Position numbers and translations under genes: made by a program | In this document: in pieces, positions 8,566-15,988 of the stretch | Position numbering within the stretch: the stretch's first letter is position 1 | Layout of the letters: the number at the start of each line of letters is the position of its first letter | Assembly (NCBI GenBank): GCA_028821515.1 | Contig: JAPPGA010000008.1 | Location: 1-35,142 of the forward strand | Source of the DNA: Gammaproteobacteria bacterium | GTDB taxonomy: Bacteria > Pseudomonadota > Gammaproteobacteria > Pseudomonadales > Azotimanducaceae | Reading direction: 5' to 3' | DNA length: 35,142 bases | The notes under the pieces: generated by a model | Databases searched by the model: none | What the model was told of the DNA's origin: nothing | What the model saw: only the letters and a program-made list of their open reading frames with translations

Positions 8566-10487
8566 CCACGGTTCCCTACGGCGCCTGGCCATCGCCGCTG
8601 ACGGCAGATGTCACGGCGGCGCGGTTCGTGTCATTTTCGGAACTGAAGTTCATCGGCACACGCCACTACTGGCTCGAGCAGCGCCCTCTCGAGGGTGGCC
8701 GGTCAGTACTCGTCGCGGCGGACGGGCAGAGCCGGCGGGACCTTGTGCCGGCACCCATGAATGTCCGGAGCCGGGTATACGAATACGGCGGCGGTGCCTA
8801 CGCGCTCTCCGATGACGCCGCCTACTTCGTGAACTTTCGCGACCAGTGCATCCATGTGGTGCCTCTCGGCGGCGGGGCGCCGAGGCAGGTCACGGCGGGC
8901 GACGACGCGGAGCGGTTCGGCGGCCTGCTGTGGGACCCGCACGGACGCGGTCTCGTCGCGGTACGCGAACGCCACCCCCCGGGGGATGCCTCCCCGGACG
9001 CGGCCCTGAACGACCTGGTGCGGGTCGACGTCAAGACGGGGACGGTCCAGGTGCTGCACGAGGGCCATGACTTCTATGCCTGGCCCTGCCTCTCCCCCAG
9101 TGGCCACCGCCTTGCCTTTGTCGTCTGGGATCACCCGAACATGCCCTGGGACGGCACGCAGCTGCTCATCGCCGACATCGGCGCCGACGGTACGCTGAAC
9201 CGGGAGACCCTGGTCGCGGGGGGCGTGGACGAGTCGGTGTATCAGCCCGCATGGATGGGGGACGACAGGCTCGTCTTCGCTTCCGACCAGGGCGGCTACT
9301 GGAATCTCCACGTCTATGACCGGTCCGGCGTGCGCCTCGCAATTGCCGACGACGCCGAGTACGGCCTGCCCATGTGGTCGCTCGGTTCCACGAACTACGT
9401 GGTTGCCGGACGCGACCACGTGATCGCGCAGCGCATAGAAGACGGCGAGGCGGAACTCGTCATAGCCGACATCGAGCGGGGAATCACGACACCCCTGTCG
9501 TCCCGGTTCACGGGCTATGGGAGCCTCACGCGATCAGCGGCGGGGATCACCTTCATCGGCGGGACTGCGGACGACGTCTCCCGGGTAACGGAACTCGACA
9601 TCGCCACCGGAGAGACCACGACGCTCGCCCGCGCCGGCCAGGTCGACTTTCCCGACGGGACGTTCTCCGCGCCGCAGACCATCAGCTTCACGTCCTCCGA
9701 CGGCGCGCGCGCGTACGCGAACTATTATCCGCCCCGCCACCCCGAGTGCATTGGCCCGGAAGACGAACTGCCCCCGCTCCTCGTAACCACGCATGGCGGG
9801 CCCACCAGCAGTGCCGGACGGGGCTTGAGTTTCAGGATCCAGTACTACACTTCCCGTGGCTGGGCCGTTCTCGACGTGAACTACGGCGGCAGCACCGGCT
9901 TCGGCCGCGCGTACCGGGAACGGCTGAACGGTCAGTGGGGCATCGTTGACGTACAGGATTGCGTTGCCGGCGCGAGGCATCTGGCCTCCGAGGGGAGAGT
10001 CGACATCAACCGCATCGCCATCCGGGGCGGGAGCGCGGGCGGATACACGACCCTGGCGGCGGTCACCTTCGCCGATATCTTCCGTGCCGGCGCAAGCCAC
10101 TACGGAATCGGCGACCTCGCTGCGCTGGCGCGGGACACCCACAAGTTCGAGTCCCGTTACGTCAATCGGCTCGTGGCCGAAGCCGATTTCGATGCGCGTT
10201 CGCCGGTCCACCACGCCGCGCGCGCGCGGTGCCCCATGATCTTCTTCCAGGGATCCGACGACCGCATTGTCCCGCCGAACCAGGCCGAGGCCATGTTCGC
10301 CGCCCTGAAAGCAAACGGAGTGCCCGTGTCCTTTCTCCTGTTCGAGGGGGAGGGCCACGGCTTTCGCCGGGCGGAGAACGCCGTGCGCGCAATCGAGGCG
10401 GAGTACCTTTTCTTCGCGAGAATGTTCGGCTTCAAACCCGCGGAAGACCTGGGCGACATCCCGGTGGAGAACGCACCATGGACCTGA
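8562..10487 (+). CDS. S9 family prolyl oligopeptidase-like serine peptidase
   Basis: The 641-residue product has an N-terminal beta-propeller of about 370 residues (repeats such as VYEYGGGAYALSDDAAYF and SPSGHRLAFVVWDH) and a C-terminal alpha/beta-hydrolase domain. The catalytic triad is S491 in RGGSAGGY, D567 in GSDDRIVPP and H599 in GEGHGF. The oxyanion region THGGPTS precedes the serine. This layout fits the acylaminoacyl-peptidase/dipeptidyl-peptidase branch of S9, which cleaves short peptides. No signal peptide is seen, so it is probably cytoplasmic. The ATG overlaps the acetyltransferase stop (ATGA), and the 3' end overlaps ddl by 10 nt. Confidence 0.93.
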   Translation: MTTVPYGAWPSPLTADVTAARFVSFSELKFIGTRHYWLEQRPLEGGRSVLVAADGQSRRDLVPAPMNVRSRVYEYGGGAYALSDDAAYFVNFRDQCIHVVPLGGGAPRQVTAGDDAERFGGLLWDPHGRGLVAVRERHPPGDASPDAALNDLVRVDVKTGTVQVLHEGHDFYAWPCLSPSGHRLAFVVWDHPNMPWDGTQLLIADIGADGTLNRETLVAGGVDESVYQPAWMGDDRLVFASDQGGYWNLHVYDRSGVRLAIADDAEYGLPMWSLGSTNYVVAGRDHVIAQRIEDGEAELVIADIERGITTPLSSRFTGYGSLTRSAAGITFIGGTADDVSRVTELDIATGETTTLARAGQVDFPDGTFSAPQTISFTSSDGARAYANYYPPRHPECIGPEDELPPLLVTTHGGPTSSAGRGLSFRIQYYTSRGWAVLDVNYGGSTGFGRAYRERLNGQWGIVDVQDCVAGARHLASEGRVDINRIAIRGGSAGGYTTLAAVTFADIFRAGASHYGIGDLAALARDTHKFESRYVNRLVAEADFDARSPVHHAARARCPMIFFQGSDDRIVPPNQAEAMFAALKANGVPVSFLLFEGEGHGFRRAENAVRAIEAEYLFFARMFGFKPAEDLGDIPVENAPWT

Positions 10488-11419
10488 ACGTGGCAGTCAT
10501 CGCCGGAGGCGCATCGCCCGAGGCCGAGGTATCACGGTCGTCTGCGGCGGAAGTGGTCGAGGCGCTACGCCATCGACATAGCCACGTGACGCTGCTGGAA
10601 CTCGACGAAGGGCTCGCCGGGGCACTCGCCGACGCCGAGCCGGAAGTCGTATTCCCGGTGCTCCACGGACCGCCCGGGGAAGACGGTACCGTACAGGGAT
10701 TCCTGGAGACACTCGGATACCCCTATGTCGGGAGCGACGTGCACGGCAGCGCCCTCGGCATGGACAAGTATGCGTCGAAGGCGCTTTTCCGCGCCGCCGG
10801 ACTACCGGTGCTGGAAGAACTCGTCGTCAGGTCGGACGACGACCTGCAGGAGGCGACCGCCGCCATCAAGGCGCGGTTCGGTGACGCGGTAGTGGTAAAG
10901 CCGAGTGGCCAGGGCTCGGCGCTGGGCACGACGCCGCTGCCGAGCGGCGGCGATGTCGGCAGGGCCATCGCCGGCGCCATGCGTTTCGGCGGACCGGTGA
11001 TGATCGAACCCTACGCGGCGGGCCGCGAAATCACGGTCGGCGTGCTCGATCTGGAAGGCGAGCCGCCGGCGACCTGGCCGGCAATCGAAATCGTGACGGC
11101 GGCCGACGAATGGTACGACTACAGGAACCGGTACACGCCCGGACGGAGCGAACACATCGTGCCCGCAACGCTCCCGGAGAAGACGCACGGCGAACTGGGA
11201 CGAATCGCCTTGGCCGGTCACCGCGCGCTGGGTCTCCGGGATCTGTCCCGAGCAGACTTCATTGTCACCAGCGACAACGAGATATGGCTGCTCGAGGTCA
11301 ACACCCTGCCCGGCATGACGCCGACGAGCCTCTATCCCGACGGCGCGCGCGCCGCCGGCTACGACTTCGAGAGCCTCGTCGACGCGCTGGTCCGCAGCGC
11401 CTTCCGTCGCGCCGAGTAG
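10478..11419 (+). CDS. ddl: D-alanine--D-alanine ligase
   Basis: This ATP-grasp enzyme joins two D-alanines for the peptidoglycan stem peptide. The 313-residue product shows the N-terminal domain (VAVIAGGASPEAEVSRSSA, then FPVLHGPPGEDGTVQG) and ATP-grasp motifs (VVVKPSGQGSALGT, MIEPYAAGREITVGVL). It also has the metal and substrate motif LEVNTLPGMTPTSLYP. Length and order match DdlB-type enzymes. The usual HGxxGEDG reads HGPPGEDG and the usual GSS(V/I)G reads GSALG, both tolerable variants. The ATG lies inside the end of the S9 peptidase gene (10-nt overlap). It is the last gene of the plus-strand run and stops 6 bp from the convergent ammonium transporter. It is not in a division and cell-wall (dcw) cluster here. 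Confidence 0.94.
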   Translation: MDLNVAVIAGGASPEAEVSRSSAAEVVEALRHRHSHVTLLELDEGLAGALADAEPEVVFPVLHGPPGEDGTVQGFLETLGYPYVGSDVHGSALGMDKYASKALFRAAGLPVLEELVVRSDDDLQEATAAIKARFGDAVVVKPSGQGSALGTTPLPSGGDVGRAIAGAMRFGGPVMIEPYAAGREITVGVLDLEGEPPATWPAIEIVTAADEWYDYRNRYTPGRSEHIVPATLPEKTHGELGRIALAGHRALGLRDLSRADFIVTSDNEIWLLEVNTLPGMTPTSLYPDGARAAGYDFESLVDALVRSAFRRAE

Positions 11420-11425
11420 GCAGGG

Positions 11426-12706
11426 CTACAGGTCGTAACCCCGCTCCTCGTGCTGGGTCAGGTCGAGACCTTCGGTTTCCTCGTCTTCGCTGACGCGGTT
11501 GCCGGTGACCATGTCGACGACCTTCAGGATGACCCACGTCAGAACCGCCGTATACGCAAGCGTCGCAAGCGCGCCAATCGCCTGTATGCCGACCTGGCTG
11601 CCAATGCTGATGTCGTGCTGGCCACTGAACACCCCAAGCATGTTGCTTGCGAACACGCCCGTGAGAATCAGGCCGACGATACCACCCATGCCGTGGACCG
11701 GGAAAACGTCGAGCGAGTCATCGATCTTCAGCGTGCGCTTGAGGTAGTTCGTCATTGCGAAACACACCACCCCGGCGGCAATGCCGATAATCAGCGCGCC
11801 GGCCGGACCGACGTACCCGGAAGCCGGCGTGATGGTTGCGAGACCCGCCACCATCCCGGTGACCGCGCCGAGCACGCTCGGCTTGCCGAAGCGAATCCAC
11901 TCCGCGACCATCCAGACAAACGCGCCGGCGGCTGCGGAGATGTGCGTCACGGCGATCGCCATGGCAGCGTCTCCGTTGGCGGCCAGCGCGCTGCCGCCAT
12001 TGAAGCCGAACCAGCCGACCCACAGCATGCCAGCACCCATGACGGTGAGCGTCATGTTGTGCGGCGGGGTCATGCGATCCGGGAAACCCCGCCGCGAACC
12101 CAGGGTGATAGCGGCGACGATCGCCGCCGTGCCGCAGGTGATGTGCACAACCGAGCCACCGGCGAAATCCATGAAGCCCATCTCGCCGAGCCATCCGCCG
12201 CCCCAGACCCAATGGCAGACCGGGGCATAGACCAACAGCAGCCACACGGTCGTAAACAGCAGCACCGCGGAGAAACGCATGCGTTCGGCGAAACCGCCCA
12301 CGATCAATGCCGGGGTGATGATGGCGAACGTCAACTGGAATATGGCGAAGGCCGACTCCGGAATGGTGCCTGCCAAGGCATCCTCGGTGACGCCGGCGAA
12401 GAGGGCCTTGTCGAGGCCCCCGATAAATGCGTTGCCCTCGCCGAAGGCCAGGCTGTAGCCCAGCAGGAGCCAGAGAATCGAGACCAGGCAAGCGATGGTG
12501 AAGCACTGCATCAGGACGCTCAGCACGTTGCCGGAGCGCACCAGGCCCGCATAGAAGAGCGAGAGTCCCGGCAACGTCATGAACAACACGAGGGCCGTGG
12601 AGGTCATGATCCACGACGTATCCCCGGTGTCGAGCCCCTCCGCGGCGATCGGTACCGTAACCAATACCGCGATCGCTGCGGCCAAACGTTTTGTCAACTG
12701 GTGCAT
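11426..12706 (-). CDS. amt: ammonium transporter (Amt/MEP/Rh family)
   Basis: The 426-residue product is a complete Amt channel with a cleavable signal peptide (MHQLTKRLAAAIAVLVTVPIA...AEG) followed by 11 transmembrane helices. Pore residues are present: D180 and H188 in MDFAGGSVVHIT, and the second pore His in FPVHGMGGIVG. The cytoplasmic tail ends DETEGLDLTQHEERGYDL, the conserved tail that interacts with PII proteins in this family. The start is set by AGGGGAGA just upstream of the ATG at 12706; the open frame extends further but that part has no Amt similarity. No glnK/glnB gene lies beside it, so the usual glnK-amtB pairing is absent. Confidence 0.95.
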   Translation of the reverse strand: MHQLTKRLAAAIAVLVTVPIAAEGLDTGDTSWIMTSTALVLFMTLPGLSLFYAGLVRSGNVLSVLMQCFTIACLVSILWLLLGYSLAFGEGNAFIGGLDKALFAGVTEDALAGTIPESAFAIFQLTFAIITPALIVGGFAERMRFSAVLLFTTVWLLLVYAPVCHWVWGGGWLGEMGFMDFAGGSVVHITCGTAAIVAAITLGSRRGFPDRMTPPHNMTLTVMGAGMLWVGWFGFNGGSALAANGDAAMAIAVTHISAAAGAFVWMVAEWIRFGKPSVLGAVTGMVAGLATITPASGYVGPAGALIIGIAAGVVCFAMTNYLKRTLKIDDSLDVFPVHGMGGIVGLILTGVFASNMLGVFSGQHDISIGSQVGIQAIGALATLAYTAVLTWVILKVVDMVTGNRVSEDEETEGLDLTQHEERGYDL

Positions 12707-12857
12707 TCGGAAATCTCCCCTGCCTTGCCCCACAAGCCACCGGCTCTTGTCGCGCCGTTCGTCCTCCATGATACAACGCGGAACGCAAGTTGCAGGAGCG
12801 CGGGACGGTTCACGAAGCGCGATGCCCTTGAGTCGAACGGCCCCGCAGTCGAGACCG

Positions 12858-13700
12858 TCAATCGCGCAACACGAATGCCGCGGAGGACTGCGGCGCCGTA
12901 AACGGCCCTGACTGACCCGCTCGCAGCACGGCGAGCGCGGCGCCTTCCTCCGCCGAACCTGCCACACCCACCACGGTGCCAACCCGCCGGCCGCTCACCT
13001 CCACCCGCGTACCCGGCGATGGCGGAACACCGGACCAGTCCAGGGCGGCGAGCCTGCGCTTGACCTCCCCGAGGTGCTGCGCCCGGGCGACAACTTCCTG
13101 CCCGAGGTAGCAGCCCTTCGAAAAACTGACGGCGCCGATCTCGTCCAGGCCGATCATCTGCGGCAGGAATTCCCCGCTGGTATCCGCCGTGAGCCACACT
13201 TCCCGCCCCTCGATAGCCGCAAGGTCCCAGGACGCCCGTCGCGCCGCATCCCTTTCGGCATCTGCTTCCACGGGTGCATTCCCTTGCAACAAGGCCAACT
13301 GGCGCGCGTCGTCCAGCCGCCGAACCGGCGCCGGAACACCCGCGATAGCTTGCCCGGCATTCTCCAGCACCCCAATCACCAGCGACTCCTCCGAAGCGTC
13401 AGATAGCCTGGTCCTCGAAAACGCGAGATAGGGCCACAGGAACTCCTGCACGACCGGGCAGAGCGAACGGTGCAGCGCGAGTGTCACCGTCTGCCCATCC
13501 AGCCAGGCATATCCCGTGCATACCGTGCGGCCCCGGATGTTGCAGATCGCGGTGAACTTCGGATCGTCGCCGAGTTCCGTCGCGTCGGATGTCAGGTAGC
13601 CCTGCAGGAAACCGATCACGTCCGGGCCCTGGAATCGGAGCAATCCAATGTCGTCCAGCGGGACGAGCACTGGCTCCCGAGAGAGGACGTCAGCTTCCAT
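12858..13700 (-). CDS. ygfZ: YgfZ/GcvT-like folate-binding protein
   Basis: The 280-residue product is a YgfZ protein, which binds tetrahydrofolate and helps assemble or repair iron-sulfur clusters such as that of MiaB. The family signature KGCYxGQE is intact, with the key cysteine at C197 (SKGCYLGQEVVAR). The N-terminal strand LRFQGPDVIGFLQGYLTSD and the C-terminal barrel segments are also as expected. The ATG at 13700 is chosen because the family alignment starts soon after it. An upstream in-frame ATG at 13745 cannot be excluded, and neither has a strong ribosome-binding site. It lies upstream of amt on the same strand with a 151-bp gap, so amt may have its own promoter. Confidence 0.93.
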   Translation of the reverse strand: MEADVLSREPVLVPLDDIGLLRFQGPDVIGFLQGYLTSDATELGDDPKFTAICNIRGRTVCTGYAWLDGQTVTLALHRSLCPVVQEFLWPYLAFSRTRLSDASEESLVIGVLENAGQAIAGVPAPVRRLDDARQLALLQGNAPVEADAERDAARRASWDLAAIEGREVWLTADTSGEFLPQMIGLDEIGAVSFSKGCYLGQEVVARAQHLGEVKRRLAALDWSGVPPSPGTRVEVSGRRVGTVVGVAGSAEEGAALAVLRAGQSGPFTAPQSSAAFVLRD

Positions 13701-13898
13701 GACCCGATTCTTGCCCGCCTCGTGGCTCCTGTCGAGGGGCGTCATCGAGCACACCTTGACCTGATGGCCACCATGTTTCGCCTCACGCAAGCGCATGGGG
13801 CACCGCAGCCACTGGAGCGTCTCCGACATTCCGCCTCGCGTGATGATCGAGTTGAACCACGCAGCGGTCGTACCGTCTGCATGCTGGCCCGATCATGT

Positions 13899-14119
13899 CT
13901 ATTGCTCGAACGCCGCTCGCGTCACGCCCGACTGCCGAATGATCGACAGCAACGTGCCGGTACGCAGCTCTCGGTGATCTGGCACCGGAACGGTCACCGT
14001 GTCGTCGGCATCAGCCCTCTGCATCGCGACATGGCTGCCGCGTCTTCGGACTTCGACGAAACCATGAGCGGCGAGGATTCGGCAACGTCGCGCCCCGACA
14101 GGACGCGCAATCTCGCCAT
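13899..14119 (-). pseudogene. hicA: hicA-like toxin gene, frameshifted
   Basis: Reading the minus strand from the ATG at 14119 gives MARLRVLSGRDVA, the standard HicA opening. The frame then shifts: the next frame reads RILAAHGFVEVRRRGSHV (the GSH catalytic-His motif), then TVTVPVPDHRELRTGTLLSI and IRQSGVTRAAFEQ, stop. The segment is 221 nt, one short of 74 codons, and one added C after GACGTTGCC restores a full 73-residue HicA. HicA toxins are double-stranded-RNA-binding mRNA interferases, so the break should abolish activity unless it is a sequencing error or is bypassed by ribosomal frameshifting. It lies about 100 bp downstream of hicB, wider than usual for the pair. Confidence 0.82.
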
Positions 14120-14220
14120 GAAATCCGTCGGCCCTTCGGGCGCGCCGTGTTTCATCCCCGCCCAGAGCCCACCTAGCATTCTGTCGATCTCGCCGCTAAC
14201 GCGGCAAGTCCGACAGTCTG

Positions 14221-14442
14221 CTAGCCAACCGCGACCTCGATCTGGGTCACATAGACTTCGCCGCGCAATCGTCGGTCGACTTCATCAGCGGGCGCGGTCT
14301 CGAAAAACAGCGCGAGTGCCTCGGTGAGATTCTCCCGCGCCTCGTCCACGGTCGCGCCCTGGCTCGCAACATCGACATCCGGACAGAGCGCCACAAAGCC
14401 GTCGCCCTCGCGCTCGACGATCGCGGTCAAGCGTCTGTTCAT
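14221..14442 (-). CDS. hicB: HicB family antitoxin
   Basis: The 73-residue product matches the short HicB class encoded upstream of its toxin. It has RLTAIVEREGDGFVALCPDVDVASQGATVDEARENLTEALALFFE and ends in a strand, VYVTQIEVAVG. It is a partly degraded RNase-H-like fold that would bind and block HicA. No separate DNA-binding domain is visible. The ATG at 14442 is preceded by AAGGAGG at good spacing; the frame extends 16 codons upstream without similarity. It is intact while the partner hicA is frameshifted, the order expected when a toxin decays first. Confidence 0.88.
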   Translation of the reverse strand: MNRRLTAIVEREGDGFVALCPDVDVASQGATVDEARENLTEALALFFETAPADEVDRRLRGEVYVTQIEVAVG

Positions 14443-14652
14443 TGCCTGCGCCTCCTTACGTACAAGCCCATGTGCGTCCGCATGGTGCAAGACACATCCG
14501 ATTCAAAGCCGCCCCAGCGGATCGAGCGCTGGTTCGCGGGACAGGGCATCCAGTTCAATGGCCTGATTGTTGCCCGTCTCGCGGCATCTGTCGAGAGCTT
14601 GTTCGGGGCTAGGCAAGAGAGGGAGCCGACCAGGGTGACGGACTTGGTGACA

Positions 14653-15660
14653 CTAGTCGTCGAGCGCCGTCCGCAACGCGCGGACCAGACCCGGCCCGTT
14701 GAAGATCAGCCCCGTATAGACCTGCACCAGGTCGGCGCCCGCGCAGCGCATAGCACGGCCAGCTTGCGGATCGAGTATTCCGCCGACGCCGATGATGGGC
14801 ACTTCCGGGCCGAGGGCTTCGCGCAGGTTGGCGACGGTGTCGAGCGCCAGCGGCGCCAGTGGCGCACCGCTGAGGCCGCCCTGCTGCTTCGCAAACGTCT
14901 CGTCGAGACCCCCTGGACGCGACAGGGTGGTGTTCCCCGCGATCACCGCGTCGATACCGGTTTCCCTGACGACCGCAGCGATATCGCGCAGACCATCGGA
15001 ATCGAGATCCGGCGCGACCTTCACGGCGAGCGGAACACGCCCGCCGGAAGCCTGTCCCAGGACGTCTCGCTCGCGCGCAAGGGTGGCGAGCAGGCGCTCG
15101 GCGGCGTCACCCGCCTGCAGGTCGCGCAACCCCGGTGTGTTCGGAGAGGAGATGTTGACCGTCACGTAGTCGGCGACGTCATGCATGGCAGCGAGCCCTC
15201 TCCGGTAGTCGTCGAGCGCATCGGCCAATGGTGTGTCTCGGTTCTTGCCGATGTTCACGCCGACCAGCGTTCGCAACGGGCGCCGTCGCAGTTGCACGAG
15301 CCGTTCCCGGACGACGCGCATTCCGTCGCTGTTGAAACCCATGCGGTTGATCAGGGCACGATCCCGGGACGAACGGAACAGCCGGGGCTTCGGATTGCCC
15401 GGCTGCGGCCGCGGCGTCACCGTGCCGACCTCGACGAAACCGAACCCCAGATTGGCGAAGCCACGCACTGCCAGCGCGTCCTTGTCGAGTCCCGCGGCCA
15501 AGCCCACTCGATTCGGGAAATCCAGTCCCATGACGCGCACAGATTCCGTGCTCGCCGGCGCCTGAGCAACCTCGCCCCAGGCCCGCAGGACCGCCAACGT
15601 CAGCCGATGCGCCGCCTCTGGAGGCAGCAGGAACAGCAGGCGGCGAATGAGCGGAAACAC
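14653..15660 (-). CDS. pyrD: dihydroorotate dehydrogenase (quinone), class 2
   Basis: This enzyme oxidises dihydroorotate to orotate in pyrimidine synthesis, passing electrons through FMN to the membrane quinone pool. The 335-residue product has the class 2 N-terminal amphipathic helix (MFPLIRRLLFLLPPEAAHRL) that docks on the inner membrane. The FMN-barrel motif AGLDKD, GFGFVEVGTVTP and the catalytic-serine segment NISSPNTPGLR (Ser171/Ser172) follow. The C-terminal phosphate-binding GVGGI and LVQVYTGLIF segments complete it. Length equals that of E. coli PyrD (336 residues). It is separated from hicB by about 210 bp with no gene. Confidence 0.96.
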   Translation of the reverse strand: MFPLIRRLLFLLPPEAAHRLTLAVLRAWGEVAQAPASTESVRVMGLDFPNRVGLAAGLDKDALAVRGFANLGFGFVEVGTVTPRPQPGNPKPRLFRSSRDRALINRMGFNSDGMRVVRERLVQLRRRPLRTLVGVNIGKNRDTPLADALDDYRRGLAAMHDVADYVTVNISSPNTPGLRDLQAGDAAERLLATLARERDVLGQASGGRVPLAVKVAPDLDSDGLRDIAAVVRETGIDAVIAGNTTLSRPGGLDETFAKQQGGLSGAPLAPLALDTVANLREALGPEVPIIGVGGILDPQAGRAMRCAGADLVQVYTGLIFNGPGLVRALRTALDD

Positions 15661-15988
15661 GGCGCCGAGTCTACCGCACGCTGGCCATCAGCCTGGCGGT
15701 CACCACCGCGGAGGACGGCCGGCGTGGAGCACCTGCCTGACGAAATGTGGGTCGTCGCGTGGGCAGCCGTCGTCGGGGGGTTGTCCACCCTTTGACCACC
15801 GCGCCTCCTCAATGTCGGAGTCCGGCACCGTGGACAAAGCGTGGACAACCCCGCCCAGCGAGTCGCCTTGATCCGGGAAGCGGATCGGCAGGAGAAAGTT
15901 CCAATTATTCAATAAAAACAATGATAAAGGGTCATTTTACTGGTAATATAAACAGTATTGATAACCGTCTGCATCAAGGCCTCCAGAC
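15661..15988. other. gene-free segment with DnaA-box-like repeats and an AT-rich patch
   Basis: No convincing coding frame lies between pyrD and the HNH remnant. The left part has three TTGTCCAC-type nonamers: TTGTCCACC at 15781-15789 on the plus strand, and TTGTCCACG twice on the minus strand (15829-15837 and 15840-15848). A perfect 12-bp inverted repeat, GGGGTTGTCCAC at 15777-15788 and GTGGACAACCCC at 15841-15852, includes two of them. About 50 bp later comes a strongly AT-rich stretch (roughly 15897-15965), unusual in this GC-rich window. The nonamers resemble DnaA boxes of high-GC bacteria (TTGTCCACA). The AT-rich stretch could equally be the promoter region of the adjacent gene remnant. 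Confidence 0.6.

Noticed and set aside
11450-12901. Plus-strand open frame of 483 codons opposite amt
   Set aside because: It mirrors the ammonium transporter and has a His/Arg/Gln-rich composition without motifs.
13701-13898. Possible small gene between ygfZ and hicA
   Set aside because: Only short frames without ribosome-binding sites or similarity were seen.
14491-14652. Possible RNA gene between hicB and pyrD
   Set aside because: No tRNA-like fold, promoter or strong hairpin could be read in these 162 bp.
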